Shown here piece by piece: positions 23,388-31,337 of a stretch of 64,000 nt of DNA; within the stretch, counting starts at the first letter, position 1, and each line of letters begins with the position of its first letter. The notes beneath the pieces are model-generated. The model was not told the origin of the DNA. It ran no database searches and saw only the letters and a program-made list of their open reading frames with translations. The stretch spans positions 124,001-188,000 of the forward strand of contig CAWAUO010000006.1 of the NCBI GenBank assembly GCA_963785245.1, read 5' to 3'. The position numbers and the translations under genes are program-made. The stretch is from JAHEEL01 sp963785245. Lineage in GTDB: Bacteria > Actinomycetota > Acidimicrobiia > Spongiisociales > UBA5794.

Positions 23388-26300
23388 AGCGGTGGGCCGC
23401 TGCGCTCGTCGCCGTCCTCCTCTCTGCCGCCTGCACACCGGACGCCGAGGAGACGACCACGGCCACAGTCGCTGCGGCAAATGAAGCAACGACAACCAGC
23501 ACCGTGACAGCGCGCCCTCTCCTCGATGACGACGATCTGTTTCTTGTCCTGTTGTGGCATCAGCATCAGCCGCTCTACCCGAAGGACGAGAACGGTGTCG
23601 TCACCCGACCATGGGTCCGACTCCATGCCGCCAAGGACTACTGGGACATGGCGGCGCTCGTTGAGCGGTATCCGGATCTGCATATCTCTTTCAACCTGAC
23701 CCCGGTCCTTCTGCTGCAACTCGAGGAGATCCTCAACGGAACGCGAGACACCTACTGGGTCCACACGGAGGTCCGCGCCGTCGAACTGACCGACGAACAG
23801 AAGAGCTTCCTTCTCGCCCGGTTCTTCGACGTCAATCCGCGGATCATTGCCCGCTTCCCGCGCTACCAGGAACTCGCCGATCAGCGCACCGAAGGCGCTG
23901 CATTCTCGAGCCAGGACTTCCTCGATTTGCAGGTCCTCTTCAACCTCGCTTGGACGGATCCCGACCTGCTCAAAGACCCGGAACTCAGCGCGCTGGTGGC
24001 GCAGGGCCGCGACTTCGTCGACGCGGACAAGGATCCAGTACTGGCGGTTCATCTCGATGCGGTCGCAGCGACGCTCAACGTTCACCAGAAGCTGTGGGCG
24101 GAGGGCCAGATCGAAGTCACGACGACTCCGCTCTCCCATCCCATCCTGCCGCTCATCTCCGACACGAACCTCGCGCTCGAAGGCGATCCGACCGCCACCA
24201 TGCCGACCGAGCGTTTCCGCGAGCCGATGGACGCCCGCGAGCAGGTGACGCGTGGCCTTGATGTCGCGGAGCGCCTACTCAGCCGCCGACCCACCGGCAT
24301 GTGGCCGGGTGAGGGTGCGGTCGCCCAAGAGGTCACTTCGATCTGGGCGGGTGAAGGCATCCAGTGGATCGCAACCGGCGAGCACGTGCTCGGCGAGACG
24401 CTCGGATCCGGAACGTTCGAGCGGGATTCGAACGGCACGGTGATCGACGCCGATGTCCTCTACCGACCGCATGCGGCCCAGCACACCAGGAACCCGGCAC
24501 TCCCGATGTTCTTCCGAGATGTCACGATCTCGGACCTCATCGGCTTCGAATACTCCGGCATGTCCGGTGGGGCGGCCGCCGACGACTTCATGGCGCGGCT
24601 CGGTCGGGCGAACGACCGACTCGAGGCACTCGACGCTGCGGGTCCGAAGGTGGTGACCATCGTGGTCGACGGTGAGAACGCATGGGAGCACTACGAGAAC
24701 GACGGCAAGGAATTCCTCAACGCCCTCTATCGGAACCTCAGCGCGTCCGACCTCGTTCGTACCGTCACCCCGACCGAACTCCTGACGCACTACGGGGATG
24801 CCGTTGAACCACTCTCAGACGTGTTCCCGGCTTCGTGGTTCCAGCCGAACTTGGCGACCTGGATCGGAGAACGGGAGGAGGCGATCGCCTGGAATGCCCT
24901 GTGGGCGACCCGGCGCGCCTACGCCGACGCCGCATCGTCCGGAGCAGCCACCGAGCAACAACTGGCCCTGGCATACGAGACCATGCTTCTCGCCGAGGGG
25001 TCGGACTGGTTCTGGTGGTACGGCGCCGATCAGGATTCGGGTGACGACCGCTACTTCGATCGGGCATATCGCGAGCTGCTGGGCCAGGTCTACGACGCGC
25101 TCGGTCTCGATCGACCAGCCTTCGTCCGAACACCGATCGTCCCCGACCCGGTAGTCCCGCCGGACCGCTCGTCGGACTCGACCGGTCTGGTCGAGATCGA
25201 TGCCGACGTCGATAGCGCCGAATGGGACACGGCCGGCGTCTACACACTCGACGGTGCGCCGTTCGCCGAATTCCGCTGGCTGTACGAGGAGAGCCGACTC
25301 CAGGTCCGGGTCGACTACGCCACCGAGGTGCTCGGAGATGATGCGGCCGGCTTCGATCTCTACGTCGGCCTCCCCGGTCTCGAACCGAGCCGCGGAGTGA
25401 CCGTGAGCGCCAACGTCCTGGGCTTCGAGGCCACCCACCTCCTGATGTGGCGCGGCGTCGAGCCAACCACCGTCCGCGGACCGGTGGCACTGCCGCCGAT
25501 CGGCACGGGCGACGGCCTCGTCGACGCCGGAATGATCCCCGAACCCGAGATGATCGTCGCCGGGTTCGACGGGACCCGGGTTGAGTTCTCGCTTCCCCTC
25601 GGCTCCCTCGGGCCGGTGGAGGTCGGCGACCCTGTGGCCTTCCGGCTCGTCGATCGCGCGGGCGGCCCGGAGTCGACCACCGCGCCGGCAACCGGACCGG
25701 GCGTCATGGTCGTCCCCGACATCTCCGATGTCGCCACCGCATTCGAGGCGACCGATCCCGAGGGCGACGACCACGGCCCGGGGAGCTATGTCTATCCAAC
25801 CGATCCGGTGTTCCCGCCCGGGTCATACGACCTGACCGGCTTCACCGTCGGCGAATCCGGCGACGCGCTCGTGTTCGGCTTCGACGTCGTCGCACCAGTG
25901 TTGAACCCGTGGGACAGCCCCAATGGACTCTCGATTCAGACGTTCGACGTGTACGTCGACACCGACCCCGGCACGACCAACGGTGCGAGGCGGTTCCTTC
26001 CAGGACGCAATGCGTCGTGGAAGTCCGGGTCTGGTTGGGATCGCGCGCTCACGGTCGAGGGGTGGTATCCGGCGCTCTACGTGGCTGAAGCCGACGGGAC
26101 GACCACGGAGACCGAGCCGACGTTCAGGGTTCTCGTCTTCTCCGACAAGGGACGAGTCACGGTTCGTATTCCCCGGGAACTCTTCGGAGACGGCGATCCA
26201 TCCACCTGGTCGTACGCCGTTGCCGTGATGAGCCAGGAGGGCTACCCGTCGAGCGGTGTCCGACGGATTCGCGACGTCGAGACCGCACCGGAGCAATACC

Positions 26301-26473
26301 GGATCGGGGGAGGTGACGGTTCGATCAACGGAACCCGCATCCTCGATCTTCTGGCGCCGGAACCGGGACTCCAGGAGGCCATGCTCTCCGGCTACGACCC
26401 GATCACCACGGGATCGATCGACGGCCTCGGCGATGACGACTTCGCCCAGATCACACCCGTGACATCGCCGTGA
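23384..26473 (+). CDS. GH57-family glycoside hydrolase lipoprotein with C-terminal glucodextranase-like domain
   Basis: A 1029-residue exported protein. The lipobox LLSAAC puts the lipidated Cys near residue 17, followed by a Thr-rich linker. GH57 motifs appear in order: LLWHQHQPLY (about 55-64), GQIEVTTTPLSHPILPLI (about 240), GMWPGEGAVAQE with the likely nucleophile Glu (about 305), and VVDGENAWEHY with the acid Asp (about 425). The last 220 residues, starting DPEGDDHGPGSYVYP, resemble the glucodextranase C-terminal domain (PF09985). Such enzymes act on alpha-glucans such as starch, pullulan or dextrin. It overlaps both neighbours by four bases. Confidence 0.93.
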   Translation: MKRWAAALVAVLLSAACTPDAEETTTATVAAANEATTTSTVTARPLLDDDDLFLVLLWHQHQPLYPKDENGVVTRPWVRLHAAKDYWDMAALVERYPDLHISFNLTPVLLLQLEEILNGTRDTYWVHTEVRAVELTDEQKSFLLARFFDVNPRIIARFPRYQELADQRTEGAAFSSQDFLDLQVLFNLAWTDPDLLKDPELSALVAQGRDFVDADKDPVLAVHLDAVAATLNVHQKLWAEGQIEVTTTPLSHPILPLISDTNLALEGDPTATMPTERFREPMDAREQVTRGLDVAERLLSRRPTGMWPGEGAVAQEVTSIWAGEGIQWIATGEHVLGETLGSGTFERDSNGTVIDADVLYRPHAAQHTRNPALPMFFRDVTISDLIGFEYSGMSGGAAADDFMARLGRANDRLEALDAAGPKVVTIVVDGENAWEHYENDGKEFLNALYRNLSASDLVRTVTPTELLTHYGDAVEPLSDVFPASWFQPNLATWIGEREEAIAWNALWATRRAYADAASSGAATEQQLALAYETMLLAEGSDWFWWYGADQDSGDDRYFDRAYRELLGQVYDALGLDRPAFVRTPIVPDPVVPPDRSSDSTGLVEIDADVDSAEWDTAGVYTLDGAPFAEFRWLYEESRLQVRVDYATEVLGDDAAGFDLYVGLPGLEPSRGVTVSANVLGFEATHLLMWRGVEPTTVRGPVALPPIGTGDGLVDAGMIPEPEMIVAGFDGTRVEFSLPLGSLGPVEVGDPVAFRLVDRAGGPESTTAPATGPGVMVVPDISDVATAFEATDPEGDDHGPGSYVYPTDPVFPPGSYDLTGFTVGESGDALVFGFDVVAPVLNPWDSPNGLSIQTFDVYVDTDPGTTNGARRFLPGRNASWKSGSGWDRALTVEGWYPALYVAEADGTTTETEPTFRVLVFSDKGRVTVRIPRELFGDGDPSTWSYAVAVMSQEGYPSSGVRRIRDVETAPEQYRIGGGDGSINGTRILDLLAPEPGLQEAMLSGYDPITTGSIDGLGDDDFAQITPVTSP

Positions 26474-27267
26474 AGGATCTCGCATCGCAAGCGATCGACG
26501 ACCTCGAGGACCTGGTTTCGGGCCTTCGCAGCCCGATCGATGTCGATGAGGCGGTCCATGCGACCCGTACGGGCATCAAACGACTAAGGGCGTTCGTGCG
26601 ACTCGCGCGCGTCTCGATCGGCACCGACACCTACCGGATCGAGAATGGATCCCTGCGTGACTCCGCCCGACTCATTGCGCCAGCGCGCGACGCCCGGGTG
26701 CTCATCGACACGGCCGCCTCTGAGGCCGCTGCGCCGACCGTGCTGGCGATGCTCGAACGGGCCCACGTCGAGGCGATCGACGTGCTCGAGGCCGGCGTTC
26801 GAATGGAGAGCGTCCAACTCCTCGAGTTGACCGCCGGCCGGTGGAGGCATCTCACGTGGAGCGGGCCGCCGCCTTCCTCGATTCGAATCGGACTCAGGAG
26901 GACCTACCTCCGAGGCCGTGTTGACTACGCCGCGGTTCTTGATGAACCGACGGCTGTCGCGTTCCACGGCTGGCGGCGGCGGGTCAAGTACCTTCGCTAC
27001 CAACTTCAGGCAATCGCGGCTCCGCACGCCTTGGTGGCGCCGTACACGGACCTCGGCGACCACCTGGGGTTCGAGCATGACCACACCGTGCTCATCAGCG
27101 TGTGCACCGGCTACCCGGGTGATGCCGGTTTCGTGGACCTCGACCGGCGTTCGACGGCGCGGAGAGCACACCTGCGGTCGATGGCGGTTGAGCTTGGCAG
27201 CCGCCTGTTCGTCGCACACCCGGACGACTTCGTCAACACCCTCGAAGCGACCGTCAAGCTCGGGTAG
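26470..27267 (+). CDS. CHAD-domain protein
   Basis: A 265-residue all-helical protein with conserved histidines and basic residues: AVHATRTGIKRLRAFVRL near residue 30, ARDAR near 72, FHGWRRRVKYLRYQ near 158 and LGDHLGFEHDHTVL near 195. CHAD domains bind inorganic polyphosphate; no CYTH triphosphatase domain is fused here. It starts at GTG 26470, overlapping the GH57 stop (GTGA). Its cytoplasmic nature contrasts with the exported neighbours. Confidence 0.9.
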   Translation: MKDLASQAIDDLEDLVSGLRSPIDVDEAVHATRTGIKRLRAFVRLARVSIGTDTYRIENGSLRDSARLIAPARDARVLIDTAASEAAAPTVLAMLERAHVEAIDVLEAGVRMESVQLLELTAGRWRHLTWSGPPPSSIRIGLRRTYLRGRVDYAAVLDEPTAVAFHGWRRRVKYLRYQLQAIAAPHALVAPYTDLGDHLGFEHDHTVLISVCTGYPGDAGFVDLDRRSTARRAHLRSMAVELGSRLFVAHPDDFVNTLEATVKLG

Positions 27268-27277
27268 GTCTACTCCG

Positions 27278-28546
27278 TCAGCGCGCTGCGGTCTCCGCAA
27301 GCATCAGCGCCGCTGCACGATCAGGCTTCCCGTTCGCGAGGAGCGGTAACTCTGGGACGGCCACCCAGCAGCGCGGTACTTCGTGGCGTGCCACGCGCAG
27401 GCGAACGACCCGCTCGATCTCCGAAAGTTCGTCCGGCTCGGCTTCGACGACCGCAACCACAATATGGCCCCACTCGTCGTCCTCGGCACCAACCACCACA
27501 GCCTGCCCCGCCATCGGGAGCGACGCGATCACGGCCTCGATCGTCGACGGATGGACATTCTCGCCCCCGGTGATGATGACGTCATCCTTGCGACCAGTGA
27601 CGACAAGTCGCTCGTGATCGTCCAGGTACCCGATATCGCCGGTGCGGTGCGGACCGTGCCTCGGAGGTTCTCCGAGGTACCCCGGCGAGACCATCGGTCC
27701 GTCGACGAGGATTTCACCGTCATCGATCGAGACGTTGACCCCGGGCAACGGCCGTCCAACGGTGCCGAGGGCTTCGATCGCCGTCCCCGGTTCGACGGTC
27801 GCCACTTGCGAACCCGTCTCGGTCATGCCATACGTCTGGAGTACCGGGAGTCCGGCGAACAGGGCGCGCTGGACGAGTTCGACACTTGCCGGCGCGCCTC
27901 CGAGCAGGATCGCAGCAAGTCCGCTGTAGGACCCCGGATCGCGTTCGAGGATCCGATGCAGCATGGTCGGAACCAGGCTCGCCATCGTCACCGCGCGATC
28001 TCGCAGAGCGGCAATGACCGTGCCGGTCTCAAACTCCGGAAGCAGATGGATCGAACCGCCTGCCGCAAGGCTGCGCCACACGACCGAGAGCCCTCCGACG
28101 TGGGAGAGTGGGAGGGTCAGCAGCCATCGATCCTCAGGACCGTTCCCCAGGCGTCGCTGCGAGGCACCAACGGCAGCGGCAATGTTCTGCTTCGTGAGGA
28201 TCACTCCCCGGGGAGCCCCGGAACTGCCCGACGTCGGCACCACGACGGAGGCATCGTCGTCGACCCATTGGTCCACCCCGATCATCGTCGCACCGGTCGG
28301 CACCGCGACGCCACCGGCCCGATCGACACCCACCAGTTCAACGACGGTATCCGGATCGAGGGCCGCATCGATCGGGACCAGGACGCCGGGTCCAACGCCC
28401 GCTGCCGATAGCTTCCAGGCACGGAGATCGGCGCGACGATCAAGCTCTCCATAGGAGAGCGTCGTATCGGCGAAGACGACGGCCGGGGCTTCGGAATCCG
28501 CCTCGGCGTAGATCCTCACCCATTCATTCGGCAGGGTGACGGTCAT
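27278..28546 (-). CDS. menE: o-Succinylbenzoate-CoA ligase MenE
   Basis: A 422-residue adenylate-forming ligase. The AMP-binding core shows VVVPTSGSSGAPRGVILT near residues 104-121, TYGMTETGSQVA and VVTGRKDDVIITGGENVHP. It is shorter than typical acyl-CoA ligases, as MenE is, and sits beside menB, menA, menD and menF, so activation of o-succinylbenzoate in menaquinone synthesis is the clear assignment. The ATG at 28546 was preferred to the GTG at 28555 because the latter overlaps the shared -10 region. Confidence 0.9.
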   Translation of the reverse strand: MTVTLPNEWVRIYAEADSEAPAVVFADTTLSYGELDRRADLRAWKLSAAGVGPGVLVPIDAALDPDTVVELVGVDRAGGVAVPTGATMIGVDQWVDDDASVVVPTSGSSGAPRGVILTKQNIAAAVGASQRRLGNGPEDRWLLTLPLSHVGGLSVVWRSLAAGGSIHLLPEFETGTVIAALRDRAVTMASLVPTMLHRILERDPGSYSGLAAILLGGAPASVELVQRALFAGLPVLQTYGMTETGSQVATVEPGTAIEALGTVGRPLPGVNVSIDDGEILVDGPMVSPGYLGEPPRHGPHRTGDIGYLDDHERLVVTGRKDDVIITGGENVHPSTIEAVIASLPMAGQAVVVGAEDDEWGHIVVAVVEAEPDELSEIERVVRLRVARHEVPRCWVAVPELPLLANGKPDRAAALMLAETAAR

Positions 28547-28555
28547 GGCGGTCAC

Positions 28556-28562
28556 TACAGTA
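28556..28562. promoter_or_regulatory. Superimposed divergent -10 elements of menB and menE
   Basis: TACAGTA contains TACAGT on the plus strand (28556-28561), eight bases before the menB GTG, and TACTGT on the minus strand (28562-28557), ten bases before the menE ATG. The two -10 boxes share five base pairs. Neither gene has a ribosome-binding site, so both transcripts would be leaderless or nearly so. Confidence 0.6.
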
Positions 28563-28569
28563 TCGGGTC

Positions 28570-29460
28570 GTGATATCTCAGATCTTCGATCCAGCTGCCT
28601 GGGACCCGGTCGAAGGGTTCGAATTCACCGACATCACCTACCACCGCGCTCGTGCGTTTGGAGCGGTACGGGTCGCCTTCAGCCGTCCGGAGGTGCGGAA
28701 TGCCTTCCGGCCGCACACCGTCGACGAGTTGTACTCGGCGCTCGACCATGCGCGGATGACCTCCGACGTAGGGGCCGTCCTCCTCACCGGAAACGGGCCC
28801 TCGCCGAAGGACGGCGGCTGGGCCTTCTGCTCCGGCGGTGACCAGCGCATCCGCGTGGCCGACGGATACCAGTATGAGGGCGCCGGCGAGATCGACAGCG
28901 CACGACTCGGCCGCCTGCACATCCTCGAGGTCCAGCGCTTGATCCGTTTCATGCCAAAGGTCGTGATCGCGGTCGTCCCGGGCTGGGCAGTCGGAGGCGG
29001 CCACAGCCTTCACGTCGTCTGTGACCTCACGCTCGCCTCACGCGAGCACGCCGTGTTCAAGCAGACGGATGCCGATGTTGCGTCGTTCGATGGCGGATAC
29101 GGCTCGGCACTCCTGGCCCGCCAGGTCGGGCAGAAACGAGCGAGGGAGATCTTCTTCCTCGGCCGTTCCTACTCGGCCCAGGAGGCATACGACATGGGCA
29201 TGGTCAATGCCGTCATCGACCACGCCGACCTCGAGACCGTCGCCCTCGAATGGGCCCACGAGATCGTCTCGAAGAGCCCCACGGCGCAGCGGATGCTGAA
29301 GTACGCCTTCAATCTCCAGGACGACGGCATGGTCGGCCAGCAACTGTTCGCCGGCGAAGCCACTCGACTCGCCTACGGCACCGATGAGGCACGAGAAGGC
29401 CGCGACGCGTTCCTCGAGAAGCGCGACCAGGACTACCACGACTTCCCGTGGCACTTCTAG
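28570..29460 (+). CDS. menB: 1,4-Dihydroxy-2-naphthoyl-CoA synthase MenB
   Basis: A 296-residue crotonase-fold enzyme that closes the second ring of the naphthoquinone. The family signature is very clear: AFSRPEVRNAFRPHTVDEL, GGWAFCSGGDQRIR, FKQTDADVASFDGGYGSA and the C-terminal QRMLKYAFNLQDDGMVGQQL. The GTG at 28570 keeps the N-terminal FDPAAW segment that actinobacterial MenB proteins share. It lacks a Shine-Dalgarno sequence; see the shared -10 element. Confidence 0.97.
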   Translation: MISQIFDPAAWDPVEGFEFTDITYHRARAFGAVRVAFSRPEVRNAFRPHTVDELYSALDHARMTSDVGAVLLTGNGPSPKDGGWAFCSGGDQRIRVADGYQYEGAGEIDSARLGRLHILEVQRLIRFMPKVVIAVVPGWAVGGGHSLHVVCDLTLASREHAVFKQTDADVASFDGGYGSALLARQVGQKRAREIFFLGRSYSAQEAYDMGMVNAVIDHADLETVALEWAHEIVSKSPTAQRMLKYAFNLQDDGMVGQQLFAGEATRLAYGTDEAREGRDAFLEKRDQDYHDFPWHF

Positions 29461-29464
29461 ACAG

Positions 29465-29492
29465 GTCGCCGGTCGCCGGTCGGTGGTCGCCA
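29465..29492 (+). repeat. Heptamer tandem repeat, four units
   Basis: GTCGCCG GTCGCCG GTCGGTG GTCGCCA lies just after the menB stop and before menA. It is the same unit as at 7054 and, inverted, at 33054. Confidence 0.7.
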
Positions 29493-29515
29493 GTCCGAAG
29501 ACCAGGACATTGTCC

Positions 29516-30385
29516 ATGAATCCGTGGGTTGTGGCGGCGCGGCCTGCCACGTTGCCTGCCGCGGCTGCAGCGGTGGTAGTCGGGAGCGCGCTGGCCGAAG
29601 CGGACGGGGTCTTCGCCTGGCACCTGTTCGGGGTCACCCTGTTCGCCGCCATCGCCATCCAGATCGGTGTGAACTTCGCCAACGACCTGGCCGACGCCCA
29701 GAAGGGTGCCGACACCGAAACACGTATCGGTCCCACCCGTGCGGTCGCCGCAGGACTGCTCACGCCCGGCCAGATGAAGCGGGGCATCGTGGTCATGTTC
29801 GGCCTCGCTTCGTTCGCCGGCCTCTACCTGATCTGGGTGGCCGGTTGGGTGATCCTGGCGATCGGCGTGGTCTCGATCGTCGCGGCGCTCGGCTACACGA
29901 ACGGTCCGGTCCCGTACGGCTACTACGGACTCGGTGAGCTCTTCGTCTTCGTGTTCTTCGGCCTCGTCGCGACCGTCGGGACCCGCTATGTCTACGACCG
30001 GACGGCTCCTGCCGATGCCTGGTGGAGCGCCGTTGCCATGGGCCTGCTCGCCGCCGCCATATTGGTTGCCAACAACGTCCGGGACATCGATACGGACCGC
30101 GAGGCCGGGAAGCGCACGCTGGCGGTCATCCTTGGGCGAAGCCCGGCTCGCTGGCTGTACGTCGCGATGGTCGCCGGTGCATATGCGATGGTCGCCGGAG
30201 CCGTCGCGACCGGAGTGCTCCCGGCGTGGGCGCTCCTCACCCTCGTCTCGCTGCCCCTGGCCGTCACGCCCATGCGAACGATCTTCGCCGAGACCGCCGG
30301 CCCGCCCCTCATTGCAGTGCTGAAGGCGACCGCGCGGCTCCAACTCGTGTTTGCGGCCCTGCTCGCCGTCGGGGTTCTCCTCTAG
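29516..30385 (+). CDS. menA: 1,4-Dihydroxy-2-naphthoate polyprenyltransferase MenA
   Basis: A 289-residue polytopic UbiA-family prenyltransferase. The first Asp-rich motif is NFANDLADAQKGADT near residues 54-68 and the second is NNVRDIDTDREAGKRTL near 184-200; about eight hydrophobic helices are visible. It attaches the isoprenoid tail in menaquinone synthesis. The ATG at 29516 gives the standard MNPWVVAARPATLPA start. Its TAG stop interlocks with the convergent DUF1648 gene's stop in the palindrome CTAG. Confidence 0.95.
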   Translation: MNPWVVAARPATLPAAAAAVVVGSALAEADGVFAWHLFGVTLFAAIAIQIGVNFANDLADAQKGADTETRIGPTRAVAAGLLTPGQMKRGIVVMFGLASFAGLYLIWVAGWVILAIGVVSIVAALGYTNGPVPYGYYGLGELFVFVFFGLVATVGTRYVYDRTAPADAWWSAVAMGLLAAAILVANNVRDIDTDREAGKRTLAVILGRSPARWLYVAMVAGAYAMVAGAVATGVLPAWALLTLVSLPLAVTPMRTIFAETAGPPLIAVLKATARLQLVFAALLAVGVLL

Positions 30386-31287
30386 CGACGCACCACGGTG
30401 CTGATCGCTGCAGCCCCGGCTGGAGCATCGTCGACGGTGACGAGAAGGTCCGATTGGTCGGTCCTCTCGATGCGGATTGCCGGGCCACTCCGGATAATGA
30501 TCGCGCGAACGCCCGAGCGGACTCGATAGCCCCACCCGCCGTAGGACATCGGCTTGACCGCCACCGCCGACGCATCGGCGATCTCGTCGGCTGGTATGTG
30601 TTGCGTCGGCCACCCGAACGGCCCGATGCGCACCGTCACACCCGACTCGTCCACATCGACCGTCACCGAAGAGAACGCGACGCCGACGATCGCGATGACC
30701 ACAAACAAGATGAGCCACACGGGATCGAAGAAGAGCACACCAAGGATCGGGAGTGCTCCAATTAGCGTGACCCAGCCGTTGAAGGCCGCCCCGGACCATG
30801 GCGCCGCAGAAGGTGCGGCAGGGGCAAGCGGTTCATCGACGGCGACACCCGCGGACCCTCCGGCGAGGAACCACCCCGCCGCTGCGGCCGCGACGCCGAT
30901 GGCGACCACGGCGATGACGTAGACAACCGACATCGAGGAGGCCGCCTCCCAGGACGGCGCATCCAGATTCGCGACCACGATCTGAACGTTCACCGCTGCC
31001 AGAAGGCCAATCACGAAGTAGGTCACGGCGGCGAGCGGCGCGGACGGCATCGACCGGCGTGCTCCGACTGCGAGCGCTGCCCACGTCAGCAGCATCCCTC
31101 CAGCGAGGAGCACCACGTACGCGAGAAATGGCATTTCGCCATTCGGCGGTCCAGAAGCTCCCCAGTGCACGGCGATCGGGTCCGGATACCGCGAGGCGAA
31201 CCACACGAGCGGCAGGAACACCCCGAACATGACGAGCGCAGGGAGAGCGACGACCGTGACCCACCAGCGTGCCGATCCTCGATGCAT
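30382..31287 (-). CDS. DUF1648-domain membrane protein
   Basis: A 301-residue membrane protein. The N-terminal PDPIAVHWGASGPPNG motif after a first helix is the DUF1648 signature; five or six hydrophobic segments follow, and the C-terminal 100 residues form a soluble PH-like region (VDVDESGVTVRIGPFGWP). Function is unknown; related proteins sit near two-component and transport genes. The ATG at 31287 is leaderless by appearance, with CATACT six bases upstream. Convergent with menA, four-base overlap. Confidence 0.85.
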   Translation of the reverse strand: MHRGSARWWVTVVALPALVMFGVFLPLVWFASRYPDPIAVHWGASGPPNGEMPFLAYVVLLAGGMLLTWAALAVGARRSMPSAPLAAVTYFVIGLLAAVNVQIVVANLDAPSWEAASSMSVVYVIAVVAIGVAAAAAGWFLAGGSAGVAVDEPLAPAAPSAAPWSGAAFNGWVTLIGALPILGVLFFDPVWLILFVVIAIVGVAFSSVTVDVDESGVTVRIGPFGWPTQHIPADEIADASAVAVKPMSYGGWGYRVRSGVRAIIIRSGPAIRIERTDQSDLLVTVDDAPAGAAAISTVVRR

Positions 31288-31293
31288 TGGCGC

Positions 31294-31299
31294 AGTATG
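31294..31299 (-). promoter_or_regulatory. Candidate leaderless -10 of the DUF1648 gene
   Basis: CATACT on the minus strand, six bases before the ATG at 31287. The first base deviates from TAnnnT. Confidence 0.4.
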
Positions 31300-31324
31300 G
31301 CAGTCGCACCGGCACCCCCAGCGG

Positions 31325-31330
31325 TAACCT
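31325..31330 (+). promoter_or_regulatory. Candidate leaderless -10 of menD
   Basis: TAACCT, seven bases before the GTG at 31338, with no ribosome-binding site. Confidence 0.5.
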
Positions 31331-31337
31331 CGCTGGC

